64,000 bases of DNA from Cruoricaptor ignavus (GCF_900141665.1 NZ_FQYI01000002.1:310001-374000), one strand, 5' to 3'; numbered from the stretch's first letter, positions 54,900 through 63,786 are shown. Numbers and translations: made by a program. Notes: generated by a model not told the origin, from the sequence alone.

Positions 54900-55982
54900 A
54901 TGGATAAGAGAACGGCGCTTTTTGAAAAACATAAATCTCTGGGTGCCAAGATGGTGCCTTTTGCCGGATTTGAAATGCCGGTGCAGTATTCCGGAGTTAC
55001 GGAGGAGCATTTTGCGGTGCGCGAAAAAGTCGGAATGTTCGATGTTTCGCATATGGGCCAGTTCTTGATTGAGGGCGAAAATGCAGAGGCGTTGCTGCAG
55101 TTTGTGACTTCGAACGATGTTTCTGCGCTGGAAGTTGGGAAGGCGCAATACAGCTGCCTGCCGAACGGAAACGGCGGAATTGTGGACGACCTGATCATCT
55201 ATAAAATGGGTGATGAGAAGTTTTTCCTGGTGGTAAATGCGTCGAATATTGACAAAGACTGGGAGCATATTTCAAAGTATAATGAGAAATTCGGTGCGAA
55301 AATGACGAATCAGTCGGACGAGATTTCGCTGATTGCAGTACAGGGACCGAAGGCTGCGGATACGCTTCAGAAGCTGACTTCCGTAAAGCTGGATGAAATT
55401 CCGTACTACAATTTTGCAATTGGTGAGGTTGCCGGAGTTCAGGATGTAATGATTTCCAACACAGGATACACTGGAAGTGGTGGTTTTGAGATTTATTTTA
55501 AAAATGAAGCAGCGGAAAAACTTTGGGACGAATTGGCAAAAGCCGGCGAGGAATTCGGCATAATGCCCTGCGGACTGGCTTCGCGCGATACCCTAAGGCT
55601 GGAAAAAGGTTTCTGCCTTTACGGAAACGACATTGATGACACGACTTCTCCACTGGAAGCAGGATTGGGCTGGATTACGAAGCTGGACAAGGATTTTGTG
55701 GACAGAGATTTTCTTGCGAAGCAAAAGGAAGAGGGCGTTTCGCGGAAACTGGCTGGTTTTGAAATGCAGGAAAAGGCGATACCAAGGCAGGGCTATGAAG
55801 TGGTGGATGCAGACGGAAATGTTATTGGCAAAGTAACTTCCGGCACGATGAGCCCGATGAAAAAAATTGGCATCGGCCTGGCCTACCTGGATAAACCGCA
55901 TTTTAAAACCGGCTCAGAGATCTTTATCAGAATCCGGAATAAAGATGTGGCGGCAAAGGTGGTAAAAGTGCCGTTTGTTTAG
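54900..55982 (+). CDS. gcvT: Aminomethyltransferase (glycine cleavage T protein)
   Basis: 360 residues. T protein releases ammonia and passes a methylene group to tetrahydrofolate in glycine cleavage. The start KRTALFEKHKSLGAKMVPFAGFEMPVQYSG, the folate-binding VGMFDVSHMGQF and LASRDTLRLEKGFCLYGNDIDDTTSPLEAGLGW are diagnostic. The other glycine cleavage genes are not in this window. The upstream 117 bases are largely the repeat at 54780-54873; no promoter box was found. Confidence 0.97.
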   Translation: MDKRTALFEKHKSLGAKMVPFAGFEMPVQYSGVTEEHFAVREKVGMFDVSHMGQFLIEGENAEALLQFVTSNDVSALEVGKAQYSCLPNGNGGIVDDLIIYKMGDEKFFLVVNASNIDKDWEHISKYNEKFGAKMTNQSDEISLIAVQGPKAADTLQKLTSVKLDEIPYYNFAIGEVAGVQDVMISNTGYTGSGGFEIYFKNEAAEKLWDELAKAGEEFGIMPCGLASRDTLRLEKGFCLYGNDIDDTTSPLEAGLGWITKLDKDFVDRDFLAKQKEEGVSRKLAGFEMQEKAIPRQGYEVVDADGNVIGKVTSGTMSPMKKIGIGLAYLDKPHFKTGSEIFIRIRNKDVAAKVVKVPFV

Positions 55983-56006
55983 TTTAAAATTAACTATTTA
56001 AATATT

Positions 56007-57557
56007 ATGAAAAAACTTTTATTTACAGGAGCACTGTTTGGTGTGGTTTGTAACATTACTGCCCAAATTTTTAATGCAGGTTTTGAAAACAATAATGGAG
56101 TACCGCTTTCCGCATTCAAAAAAATTAATATTGACCAAAATAAAGTTGCAATCTGGGCTCCAGTTCAGGAATTCAACGATGAAGCGTGGATACAGTTCTT
56201 TGATGGTTTTGATAATAAGATTGCTTTCAGTACTTCGAATTACGATCCTGCAGGTCAATCAAATGACTGGTTAATTACACCAAAAATTAGTATTCCAGCT
56301 ACTGCTCCATCCCCCACTTTGTACTGGAAAGCAAAATCATACGATTTCGAGTTGTTGGATGGTTATAGCATCCTTGTCAGCACCACCACAGATGAACCAT
56401 CCAGTTTCGTTGAACTTCTCAAAATGGATGTTGAAAAGCCGTACGACTTTTCCGAATACGAACTGGACTTATCAGCTTACCGTGGGAAAGATATATTTTT
56501 AGCATTCGTCAATAACACTAATGCAGGTTATTACTTAGCACTAGACGATTTGTACATTAGTGAATCTGCTAATTGTCTTATGCCTGGGTTGAATGTAAGT
56601 GTTAAAAATTTAACCAAAACAGGCTTTGAGGTAAGCTGGAATGCTACAGGCGGAATATCCAAATACGATGTTGGTCTTACCGATTTTAATACACCTGTTC
56701 AATCGCTTGGCATTCAGACATCATATGATAAGACCTTCACAAATCTTCATCCTGGGACACGCTATCAGTTTTTCCTAAAAAATGCAGATTGTGGTTCAGG
56801 ATGGAGAGGTCCAAAATCCATATTTACACCAACATCTCTTCCTTATTACTATGGTTTTGAGTATTCGGCCGAGAATTACGGGGAGTACGACTCTGACGGT
56901 TGGATTTCTTCCACCTGGCTAAACGGAAACTCCGCTTCATCCGCAGCCAGTGGTAGTGGGTATGTTTTCAACAATACGAGCAAAACCTACGCTAAAAATG
57001 ACTGGCTGTACTCCTACCCGCTTTGGTTAGAAGAGGGAGAAGCTGTCCATTTATCGTTTAAGGCAGCGATGGGTAATGCTAATGCTACGCCTGCAAAATT
57101 AAAAATTACGGTTGGTACTAAACCTGAAAAGGATGCTGATGCACATGTCATCAGTGAAATTGAAATATCAGGAAATACTTACAAAAGTCATAAATTACAA
57201 TATACTGCCAAAAATAGTGGCGTTCATTACTTTGGTTTTGGTAATGTTACTCCTGCTGTGGAAGTAAATGCAGCATTAAGGTTAGATGATATTGCATTTG
57301 AAAAAGCAAGTATGGCTGTTCAGGATTTAGAAATAGCAGAAATTTCAGTTTATCCGAATCCTGTTGTCGAAGAACTTTTCATTAATGCAAAAAAATCACA
57401 AATTAAATTAGTGGAACTTTATAGTGCCGATGGTAAATTGTTGAATAAGATTACTAATTCCTCATCTATTAAATTTGACAAACTGCCAGCAGGAATTTAT
57501 TTACTCAAAATTCAAACTGAGAAGGGAACCACCACCAAAACTATCATTAAAAAATAA
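56007..57557 (+). CDS. Secreted adhesin-like protein with type IX sorting domain
   Basis: 516 residues with signal peptide (cleaved near NITA-Q). The layout is a cleaved-adhesin-type sandwich (about 22-190), a fibronectin type III-like domain (about 195-275, GLNVSVKNLTKTGFEVSWNATGGIS), a second cleaved-adhesin sandwich (about 280-430) and a C-terminal type A sorting domain (about 445-516, ISVYPNPVVEELFINAKKSQIKLVELYSADGKLL...PAGIYLLKIQTEKG). This tail sends proteins through the type IX secretion system. Partner or substrate is unknown. Base use is visibly A/T-richer than in gcvT or metG next door. Confidence 0.9.
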   Translation: MKKLLFTGALFGVVCNITAQIFNAGFENNNGVPLSAFKKINIDQNKVAIWAPVQEFNDEAWIQFFDGFDNKIAFSTSNYDPAGQSNDWLITPKISIPATAPSPTLYWKAKSYDFELLDGYSILVSTTTDEPSSFVELLKMDVEKPYDFSEYELDLSAYRGKDIFLAFVNNTNAGYYLALDDLYISESANCLMPGLNVSVKNLTKTGFEVSWNATGGISKYDVGLTDFNTPVQSLGIQTSYDKTFTNLHPGTRYQFFLKNADCGSGWRGPKSIFTPTSLPYYYGFEYSAENYGEYDSDGWISSTWLNGNSASSAASGSGYVFNNTSKTYAKNDWLYSYPLWLEEGEAVHLSFKAAMGNANATPAKLKITVGTKPEKDADAHVISEIEISGNTYKSHKLQYTAKNSGVHYFGFGNVTPAVEVNAALRLDDIAFEKASMAVQDLEIAEISVYPNPVVEELFINAKKSQIKLVELYSADGKLLNKITNSSSIKFDKLPAGIYLLKIQTEKGTTTKTIIKK

Positions 57558-57560
57558 AAA

Positions 57561-57590
57561 AAATCCGCACCAAATAGTGCGGATTTTTTT
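57561..57590. terminator. Bidirectional terminator between the adhesin-like and ArsC-like genes
   Basis: AAATCCGCAC (57561-57570) pairs perfectly with GTGCGGATTT (57577-57586) around CAAATA, with A-runs before and T-runs after, so it works from both sides. Confidence 0.92.
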
Positions 57591-57942
57591 ATTTAATTCC
57601 AAAAAATTCATCCAATGCTGCGATGTTCTTTTTATCATTGCCGATGAAGATTTTATCATCGGTAATGAAAACTGGGCGTTTCAGAAATGAATAGTGCTCC
57701 AACAGCAAATCTCTAAATTCCTTTTCCGACAATGTTTTGATGTCAATATTCCTAGCCCTAATCTGCGTACTGCGTTTGCTGAACAGCGCTTCATAACTTC
57801 CTGCCAGTGCATACATTTGCTCCAGTTCCTGCACGGTTATCGGTTCCGATTTTATTTCGCGGATTTCCCAATCGCTCAAATCGTACCGTTGCAGAATCCT
57901 TTGGCAAGTGCCGCAATTTTTCAGGTGAAAAACTTTTTTCAT
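57589..57942 (-). CDS. ArsC/Spx family protein
   Basis: 117 residues from MKKVFHLKNCGTCQRIL at 57942; an in-frame ATG at 57972 lies inside rny. The thioredoxin-like fold and CGTC (a CxxC motif near residues 10-13) place it in the ArsC/Spx/MgsR superfamily. LFSKRSTQIRARNI and LKRPVFITDDKIFIGND follow, as in the family. It lies 19 bases after rny. It may be an arsenate reductase or a Spx-type regulator; sequence alone does not decide. Confidence 0.85.
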   Translation of the reverse strand: MKKVFHLKNCGTCQRILQRYDLSDWEIREIKSEPITVQELEQMYALAGSYEALFSKRSTQIRARNIDIKTLSEKEFRDLLLEHYSFLKRPVFITDDKIFIGNDKKNIAALDEFFGIK

Positions 57943-57961
57943 CGTTAATCTCCACGAATGT

Positions 57962-59527
57962 TTACCTCGCAATATTCACCGCCCTTGTTTCGCGGATTAC
58001 GGTTACGCGAACTTGCCCAGGATAAGTCAGCTCATTCTGAATCTTCTCAGAAATATCATACGAAAGCTGCCCTGCTTTTTCATCATTCACTTTTCCGCTT
58101 TCCACCATCACGCGAAGTTCACGGCCTGCCTGAATGGCATACGCACTTGAAACTCCGTCGAAACTTAGCGCCGCCGCTTCCAAATCTTTCAGCCTTTGGA
58201 TGTACGATTCTAGCACCTGCCTTCTTGCACCAGGCCTTGCACCAGAAATTCCGTCGGCTACCTGAACAATCGGCGAAAGCAGCGAGGTCATCTCGATTTC
58301 ATCGTGGTGCGCTCCAATCGCGTTTACAACTTCCGGATGCTCGCCGTAGCGCTCCGCCCACTGCATACCGAGCAAAGCGTGCGGAAGCTCCGACTCCTGC
58401 TCAGGAACTTTCCCAATATCGTGAAGCAGACCGGCTCTTTTGGCGAGCTTAACATTCAGGCCAAGTTCCGCCGCCATCGTTGCTGCAATGTGCGCCGTTT
58501 CTCTCGAGTGTTGCAGAAGATTTTGCCCGTAAGATGAGCGGTATTTCATCCGGCCAACAATTTTTACAAGCTCCGGATGAAGCCCGTGGATTCCCAAATC
58601 GATAATCGTTCGCTTCCCTACTTCAATGATTTCCTCCTCAATATTTTTGCGGGTTTTCTCCACCACTTCCTCAATTCTCGCAGGGTGAATTCTACCGTCG
58701 GTCACCAACCTATGCAGGGAAAGCCTTGCGATTTCCCTTCTCACCGGATCGAAGCACGAAAGCAGGATGGCTTCCGGCGTATCATCCACGATGATTTCCA
58801 CGCCTGTTGCCGCTTCCAGCGCACGGATGTTCCGCCCTTCCCTACCGATAATCCGGCCTTTCACCTCATCAGATTCAATGTTGAAAACCGAAACGGCATT
58901 TTCCACGGCCTGCTCCGTTCCGATGCGCTGAATCGTTTGTATCACGATTTTCTTCGCCTCGTTCTTCGCATTCAGCTGGGCTTCTTCTATGATGGCCTGA
59001 ACTTGTGATTGCGCTTTGGATTTGGCCTCAGATTTCAGCGATTCCACAAGTTCTTCCCTCGCTTCTTCAGCGGTATAGTTGGAAATTTTTTCCAGCATCT
59101 CAATCTTCTGTGCAGTAGCATCTTCCAGCTGCTGCTGTTTTTTCGCAATCGCCTCGTTTTTCCGCTGAAGGTCGGCGTTTTGCCTTTCCAGGTCTTTCTC
59201 CAGCCTGCCGGTTTTGTTCAGCTCCTCATTCAGTTTCTGCTCTTTTTCCTTCACTCTTTTCTCGGCATCCTGAATTTTCTTTTCTCGGTTTTGAATCTCG
59301 GCATCGTGCTGAGTTTTCAGTTCCAGAAATTTTTCTTTCGCCTGGAGTTGTTTTTCTTTCTTCACAGCCTCTGCCTGCTGGGTTGCCTTGTCAAGAAGCT
59401 GATCAGCATTTTTTTTCGCGTCTTCCAACAATTGCTGTCCCTGCCGGTTGAGGTTACTTTTGGAATAAAACATTCCTGCTGCTGCCCCAATTATCAGCGC
59501 CACCAAACCTATTATAACTTCAATCAT
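57962..59527 (-). CDS. rny: Ribonuclease Y
   Basis: 521 residues. RNase Y is a membrane-anchored endonuclease that starts mRNA decay. A single N-terminal membrane helix (about 3-22) leads to a long coiled coil (about 25-200), a KH domain (about 205-270, [26 protein letters not shown]) and an HD domain with LLHDIGKV. The C-terminal region shows the domain that finishes the family ([29 protein letters not shown]). It is downstream of the 6S-like RNA and zapA and upstream of the ArsC-like gene. Confidence 0.97.
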   Translation of the reverse strand: MIEVIIGLVALIIGAAAGMFYSKSNLNRQGQQLLEDAKKNADQLLDKATQQAEAVKKEKQLQAKEKFLELKTQHDAEIQNREKKIQDAEKRVKEKEQKLNEELNKTGRLEKDLERQNADLQRKNEAIAKKQQQLEDATAQKIEMLEKISNYTAEEAREELVESLKSEAKSKAQSQVQAIIEEAQLNAKNEAKKIVIQTIQRIGTEQAVENAVSVFNIESDEVKGRIIGREGRNIRALEAATGVEIIVDDTPEAILLSCFDPVRREIARLSLHRLVTDGRIHPARIEEVVEKTRKNIEEEIIEVGKRTIIDLGIHGLHPELVKIVGRMKYRSSYGQNLLQHSRETAHIAATMAAELGLNVKLAKRAGLLHDIGKVPEQESELPHALLGMQWAERYGEHPEVVNAIGAHHDEIEMTSLLSPIVQVADGISGARPGARRQVLESYIQRLKDLEAAALSFDGVSSAYAIQAGRELRVMVESGKVNDEKAGQLSYDISEKIQNELTYPGQVRVTVIRETRAVNIAR

Positions 59528-59581
59528 TTTATGTTAAATTTTCTTTTGTTTAATTTTTAACTCCATTTATCTACTCCAAAT

Positions 59582-59755
59582 AAAAAAGCCTACAACAGTT
59601 CAGTGATTAGAGTAAACTCCCAATCTACACGATTTGGACTGATTTCCACCCTCTGTAATCCGCGGCTTGGCGGCGCGCCATTGGATGGACTTTCGCCCGG
59701 TTTCAGTTTAGCGTTGAGTTTACCTTAATGTGTTAGAACTGTTATAGGCAGTCTG
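59582..59755 (-). ncRNA. ssrS: 6S-like RNA (SsrS) between zapA and rny
   Basis: On the minus strand, a 14-base closing stem (59749-59736 with 59601-59588, one G-U pair) flanks a second stem GTAAACTC/GAGTTTAC. On the 3' side of the enclosed region a small hairpin forms (CCAAATC with GATTGG). Farther in, CCATCC pairs with GGGTGG and TGGCG pairs with CGCCA to make the apical part. A T-run (GGCTTTTTTA) follows the closing stem. The rod with an internal bubble and a 3' side hairpin is the 6S RNA layout, an RNA that binds RNA polymerase. zapA next to 6S is also found in gammaproteobacteria. Boundaries are approximate. Confidence 0.75.
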
Positions 59756-59762
59756 TCGGGAG

Positions 59763-60053
59763 CTAGTCCCCCGCGCCTTCCAGGAGCCGGCTCAGCATCT
59801 GAACTTTCTCCACGGAGGCATTTGTAATCTTCTCAATCTGCACCGCAGCATTATCCGCTTTGGTACCCAGCCGCAGCGCGCACATAGCGAGTGCATCCTG
59901 CTTGTCCCGGATTTCAAAACTAGCCTCGAAATCCTTTATCATTCCCTCTATCTGCTTGCCTACGCGCCGCAGCGTTTCCTCCTCCTGAGGCATCACGCTC
60001 AGCGGATATGTCCTGCCCGCTATGTTTATGGTAATGCGCCTCGGTTCGGTCAT
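59763..60053 (-). CDS. zapA: Cell division protein ZapA
   Basis: 96 residues. ZapA is a small cytosolic protein that bundles FtsZ at the division ring. The start MTEPRRITINIAGRTYPLSV and the later coiled coil (LRRVGKQIEGMIKDFE...KVQMLSRLLEGAG) are typical. The ATG overlaps the coiled-coil gene upstream by 4 bases. The stop codon is followed within 10 bases by the 6S-like RNA, so the RNA may be processed from the zapA transcript. Confidence 0.9.
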   Translation of the reverse strand: MTEPRRITINIAGRTYPLSVMPQEEETLRRVGKQIEGMIKDFEASFEIRDKQDALAMCALRLGTKADNAAVQIEKITNASVEKVQMLSRLLEGAGD

Positions 60054-60355
60054 AATCCGGTATTTTGAAGCTGGGCAATACAGGCATCCACCTCCTTTAT
60101 CAGCCTGGTGATGTGGTTTTTCATCAGCCGGTTGTAGTCGGGGTTGCCGGAAATTGCCGCCTGCAGTTTTATATTTTTCGACTCTTCTATTAAGACCTGG
60201 CTGCGTTTTCTTTCTGCATCATATTTTCCCTCCAGTATTTTGTATTCTTCGGTAAGCTTTTCAAACTGAACCAGCAGTTGCCGGTACTCTTCCTTGATAT
60301 TGATAATCCGCATCTCTAGTAAGGAAAAACTCTCCTCCAAATCCCGCAATGGCAT
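60050..60355 (-). CDS. Coiled-coil protein upstream of zapA (ZapB-like role possible)
   Basis: 101 residues, almost entirely helical and rich in Glu, Lys and Gln: IIEEYRQLLVQFEKLTEEYKILEGKYDAERKRSQ-type heptads are clear from about 15 to 65. It overlaps zapA by 4 bases and is the first gene of the unit. A -7 box lies 22 bases upstream of the ATG at 60355, which supports this start. It could be a ZapB-like partner for division, but no family assignment was made from sequence. Confidence 0.7.
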   Translation of the reverse strand: MPLRDLEESFSLLEMRIINIKEEYRQLLVQFEKLTEEYKILEGKYDAERKRSQVLIEESKNIKLQAAISGNPDYNRLMKNHITRLIKEVDACIAQLQNTGL

Positions 60356-60377
60356 CAGGTCAAAATTCTAACATTTG

Positions 60378-60385
60378 CAAAAGTA
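60378..60385 (-). promoter_or_regulatory. Promoter -7 box of the coiled-coil-zapA unit
   Basis: TACTTTTG on the minus strand (60385-60378) matches TAnnTTTG and lies 22 bases before the ATG at 60355. Confidence 0.6.
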
Positions 60386-60428
60386 CAGAATTTAAACCGT
60401 AAAAATCCCGATTGTGACAATATATCAT

Positions 60429-60451
60429 AAAAAAAACCGCCACCAGGGCGG
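60429..60451 (-). terminator. Terminator of the porT operon
   Basis: On the minus strand CCGCC pairs with GGCGG around CTGGT (60451-60437) and eight T residues follow. Confidence 0.85.
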
Positions 60452-60475
60452 AGAATATTTATTGGCGCTATGCCA

Positions 60476-61276
60476 TTATTCAAATTTCAGTACGAGCATA
60501 AAGGCGTGGGATTTCGCTTCCTTTATCGCTCCTGCCCAGTAGGGCGGCGTAGCGGGAGTGGGCGGGCTGGTGGTGGGATCAGCCGGGTTGTCTTTTATAA
60601 GTTCGTTGTTTAGAAAAAAAGTTCCGCGGACTCCGGTGGTTAATTTAAATTTACTGAAATAAAACTGCAGCCCTAGCTCTGCAGCTGGCCCGTAGTTGTG
60701 CGTAGTGGTGCGGAAAACATCCTGCATATTGTCATCCGAAGAATTCTCGTTGGATTGCATATTCATCAAATAGCTGAAGCCTGCGGCAGCGTACGGCCGG
60801 GAATTAAACCATCTATCCCCGTGATATTCCACTAGCAGCGGGATATCCAGGTAGGTGGACTTCACCGTGCGCTCCACATCGCCAAGGTAGGGAATGCCGG
60901 TGGCAGCCACCTCCGGGTAAGAAAAATTGTCCTGAGTGTTGAATGCGAGGGTGCGCTCCACAAAATGCAGACCGGGCTCAAGGCGTAGATCAAAATGATC
61001 CGTGAGGCGTACGCGCCCCATAATGCCTGCTCCGAAGCCGGCAGAGCCTTTTGAAAGCACGGCATTTTGCTTTTTCCCCTTCATGCCATAGCGGGGATCC
61101 AGCTTCATATGATAGTTAAAAGTGTTGCCTGCCAGGAAGAATCCCCAGCCAAATCTTTTGTCATCAAAACCTTCCAGATGATCGAGGCGCTCCCTGGACG
61201 GGAACATATCCAGCTGCGCGAAGAGTGGCTGTGAGGAAAGCGCGAGCGCTGCGGCAAATATGAACTTTTTCAGCAT
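60476..61276 (-). CDS. porT: PorT-like outer-membrane beta-barrel protein of type IX secretion
   Basis: 266 residues with signal peptide (cleaved near LFA-Q21). The alternating pattern of short strands (GWGFFLAGNTFNYHMKL, AGFGAGIMGRVRLTDHFDLRLEPGLHF, YLDIPLLVEYHG, YAAAGFSYLMNM, FKLTTGVRGTFFL) is a small outer-membrane barrel of the PorT/SprT type. PorT is needed for type IX secretion and gliding in relatives. It follows ubiE by 5 bases, a gene order known from flavobacteria. Assignment rests on length, fold and neighbourhood. Confidence 0.8.
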   Translation of the reverse strand: MLKKFIFAAALALSSQPLFAQLDMFPSRERLDHLEGFDDKRFGWGFFLAGNTFNYHMKLDPRYGMKGKKQNAVLSKGSAGFGAGIMGRVRLTDHFDLRLEPGLHFVERTLAFNTQDNFSYPEVAATGIPYLGDVERTVKSTYLDIPLLVEYHGDRWFNSRPYAAAGFSYLMNMQSNENSSDDNMQDVFRTTTHNYGPAAELGLQFYFSKFKLTTGVRGTFFLNNELIKDNPADPTTSPPTPATPPYWAGAIKEAKSHAFMLVLKFE

Positions 61277-61281
61277 TATGA

Positions 61282-62001
61282 TTACTTTGTGGCTTTATAT
61301 ATGGTCGCGATGCCCAGGCTAAGTTTCTTGTAATCCACTTTGGAGTAGCCCTGGGCGAGAAGAATTTTCTTCATCGCATCCCCGTATGGGAAGGCATTTA
61401 CCGAGTCCGGAAGGTAGGTGTACGCGCGGTTGTCCCGGGACACCAGCCTACCAATGCGCGGCAGAATATTTTTAAAATAAAACTGATACAGCGGTCTTAA
61501 TATACCCTCCACTTGGGAAAACTCTAGGATGAAAACGCTGCCGCCCGGCTTCACTACGCGGCGCATCTCGCGCAGCCCTATTTCGAGATTTTCAAAATTC
61601 CGTACGCCGAAGGCCACGGATACCGCATCGAAGGTGTCATCCTGAAACGGGAGATTTTCCGCATCGCCCTTCAGCATCCTTATCCCGGTAGAGAGCCCCG
61701 CATTTTTAATTTTTTCCGTTCCTACATTCAGCATTTGCTGAGACAGATCCAGGCCGGTAACCTGCGCCCCGGTGCCACGGTGGATCGCTATAGCGAGGTC
61801 GCCCGTGCCTGTGGCTACATCCAGTACGCGCTGCGGCCTGCCGGCTGCCATCATATGGACCAGAAGGCGGCGCCACAGTACATCTATCTTTAGGGACAAT
61901 ACATGGTTCAGCAGATCATATCTCGGGGCGATGTTATCAAACATATCCTCCACCTGCGATTTTTTGCTTCCGGCGCTGCTGTATGGTTTTACCTGGTTCA
62001 A
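61282..62001 (-). CDS. ubiE: Demethylmenaquinone methyltransferase
   Basis: 239 residues. It makes menaquinone from demethylmenaquinone with SAM. Class I methyltransferase motifs: VLDVATGTGDLAIAIH, LDLSQQMLNVG, LPFQDDTFDAVSVAFGVRNFENLEIGLREM and VKPGGSVFILEFSQVEG. The start FDNIAPRYDLLNHVLSL is the UbiE signature. It has 5-base gaps to the membrane-protein gene before it and porT after it. Confidence 0.95.
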   Translation of the reverse strand: MNQVKPYSSAGSKKSQVEDMFDNIAPRYDLLNHVLSLKIDVLWRRLLVHMMAAGRPQRVLDVATGTGDLAIAIHRGTGAQVTGLDLSQQMLNVGTEKIKNAGLSTGIRMLKGDAENLPFQDDTFDAVSVAFGVRNFENLEIGLREMRRVVKPGGSVFILEFSQVEGILRPLYQFYFKNILPRIGRLVSRDNRAYTYLPDSVNAFPYGDAMKKILLAQGYSKVDYKKLSLGIATIYKATK

Positions 62002-62006
62002 ATTTT

Positions 62007-62576
62007 TTAAAATTTATAAGTTTCGCTGTAATAATTTAAAAAATCCTGCTTGCGGAATATTTTACTCCGGGACTCTACTTTGGCGATATTCTTAATCAGA
62101 GGATCATATTTTTCATCGACATTATAGTAAAAATCCTCCGTATAGAGCTTGCTGAAGCGCTTTGCTCCACCGTAGTAGTTTTTCCCGTCTATTTCCGTAG
62201 TGCCCAAATTCAGCAGAAGGGAATCTTTGTTTAAATTATACCCATAGTACTGAGTGTGGATGTAATAATCTGAATTAGTGATATTTACGAGTCCGCGAAT
62301 TTTATTCACAGTAAAGGCGGAATCGTACATTAGCTTTTTATTTTGGTCAAAAACTTTTATCTCGTTCTTTCCTTTTTTTAAATCAACCTTCACAAACTGC
62401 CCCGCAGAAATCACCTTTTCCTGCCCCCCATTAATTTTAAAGTAGTAAGTGCGAGGTGTGGGATTATCCACCAGGTAGTAATTTCTCTTTGCCAAAAAAA
62501 GTGCATAGATCCCGAATGCCGCCAGAGTAGCCGCCAGCGCGATCAGGAAACCTGTAAGTGCAGGGTTTTTCTTCAT
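62007..62576 (-). CDS. Membrane-anchored protein of unknown function
   Basis: 189 residues from MKKNPALTGFLIAL at 62576. A longer frame starting at 62660 would overlap the divergent KAS gene and its promoter and is rejected. One membrane helix (about 8-28) is followed by a beta-rich region: YYLVDNPTPRTYYFKINGGQEKVISAGQFVKVDLKKGKNEIKVFDQNKKL resembles a PEGA- or Ig-like strand pattern, then an extended tail with IRKQDFLNYYSETYKF-type sequence. No family was recognised. First gene of the unit with ubiE and porT. Confidence 0.72.
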   Translation of the reverse strand: MKKNPALTGFLIALAATLAAFGIYALFLAKRNYYLVDNPTPRTYYFKINGGQEKVISAGQFVKVDLKKGKNEIKVFDQNKKLMYDSAFTVNKIRGLVNITNSDYYIHTQYYGYNLNKDSLLLNLGTTEIDGKNYYGGAKRFSKLYTEDFYYNVDEKYDPLIKNIAKVESRSKIFRKQDFLNYYSETYKF

Positions 62577-62594
62577 CAGGAATGAGATTCCTGG

Positions 62595-62602
62595 CAAAAG
62601 TA
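62595..62602 (-). promoter_or_regulatory. Promoter -7 box of the membrane protein-ubiE-porT operon
   Basis: TACTTTTG on the minus strand (62602-62595), a TAnnTTTG match, is 18 bases before the ATG at 62576. Confidence 0.65.
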
Positions 62603-62649
62603 ATAAAAATTGTGCTTGCAAAACCCGCCCCCGACTATCTGATTTGTTG

Positions 62650-62657
62650 TAACTTTG
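62650..62657 (+). promoter_or_regulatory. Promoter -7 box of the KAS III-like gene
   Basis: TAACTTTG (62650-62657) matches TAnnTTTG and is 15 bases before the ATG at 62673, so the in-frame start at 62655 is not used. Confidence 0.65.
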
Positions 62658-62672
62658 CATATTAATTTGTTT

Positions 62673-63740
62673 ATGCCAAATACTATAATCTCAGGCTCAG
62701 GCTGCTATATACCGGAACGCGTGGTGGGCGCCTCCTATTTTTTGAACTCTGAATTTTTTGATGATAATTCTCAAAGACTGGATAAAACCAACGAGGAAAT
62801 CATTGCCAAATTTGTAGAAATCACCGAAATCGCGGAGCGTCGCTACGCGGCAGAGGATATGAAGAACTCCGAGATGGCAGCAATCGCGGCGGAGAAAGCG
62901 ATACAGGATGCCAAGATTGAGCGGAACGAGCTGGATTACATCATCGCAGCTACGAATTTCGGCGAGGTGGATGAGTTCGGAAATTCGAATTTTATGCCCT
63001 CTTTTTCTGCGCTGGTGAAGCACCGGCTTGGCATTACAAATACAAAGACGCGCCCCTACGATATGATCTTCGGCTGCCCGGGCTGGCTGGAGGGGCTGAT
63101 CCTCGCAGACGACCTGATTAAATCCCGGAGGGCAAAAAAAATACTCGTCGTAGGCTCCGAAAAACTGCACAACCAGACCGACCCGTACGACCGGAATAAG
63201 ATGATTTTTGCAGACGGCGCGGGTGCCGTAGTGGCAAGCGCCTCGGACGATGAGCGTGGGGGAATCCTGGCTGCCAACACACGCTCCTACACCGCGGAGG
63301 AGCTGGATTTTCTGGAAAACTCTTCTTCTCTGAACCCGGAGGCGGATAAAAAGCGGCTGTACATCAGGATGCGCGGACGGAAGATTTATGAGTTTGCCCT
63401 GAAAAATGTCCCGGATTTGATTAAAGAAACCATCGAAGATGCCGGGCTGGGCATCAGTGACATCAGCAAAATCCTGATCCACCAGGCGAATGCGAAGATG
63501 GACTACGCGATGGTAGACCGCGTGTACAGGCTGTTTGGCATAAAAAACGGCGACCACGGCATAGCCCCGATGACCATCCAGCAGTTTGGGAATTCCTCCA
63601 CTGCCACCATACCCACTATGTTCGATCTTATAAAACGCGGAGAGATGGTTGGCCATACCTTCGAACCCGGTGCCAATATCGTGATGGCATCCGTTGGCGC
63701 CGGTATGAACATCAATGCGGCTGTATACAGATTTTCCTAG
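62673..63740 (+). CDS. 3-oxoacyl-ACP synthase III family protein (KAS III-like)
   Basis: 355 residues from MPNTIISGSGCYIPERVV. KAS III enzymes condense an acyl-CoA with malonyl-ACP to start fatty acid or related chains. The triad is Cys135 in MIFGCPGWLEG, His270 in KILIHQANAKM and Asn307 in QFGNSSTATIP. The protein is longer than FabH (about 320), with an extra segment after FVEITEIAERRYAAED, so it may serve a dedicated pathway rather than bulk fatty acid synthesis. It faces the desaturase gene. Confidence 0.87.
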   Translation: MPNTIISGSGCYIPERVVGASYFLNSEFFDDNSQRLDKTNEEIIAKFVEITEIAERRYAAEDMKNSEMAAIAAEKAIQDAKIERNELDYIIAATNFGEVDEFGNSNFMPSFSALVKHRLGITNTKTRPYDMIFGCPGWLEGLILADDLIKSRRAKKILVVGSEKLHNQTDPYDRNKMIFADGAGAVVASASDDERGGILAANTRSYTAEELDFLENSSSLNPEADKKRLYIRMRGRKIYEFALKNVPDLIKETIEDAGLGISDISKILIHQANAKMDYAMVDRVYRLFGIKNGDHGIAPMTIQQFGNSSTATIPTMFDLIKRGEMVGHTFEPGANIVMASVGAGMNINAAVYRFS

Positions 63741-63752
63741 AAATTTTTCAAA

Positions 63753-63786
63753 AAAAAATTCCGCACTCAGTGGCGGAATTTTTTTT
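63753..63786. terminator. Bidirectional terminator between KAS III-like and desaturase genes
   Basis: AAAAAATTCCGC (63753-63764) pairs with GCGGAATTTTTT (63773-63784) around an 8-base loop, with A- and T-runs on both sides. Confidence 0.9.

Noticed and set aside
59582..59755. RNase P RNA
   Set aside because: Too short (about 170 bases) and lacks the conserved RNase P core; the layout fits 6S RNA instead.
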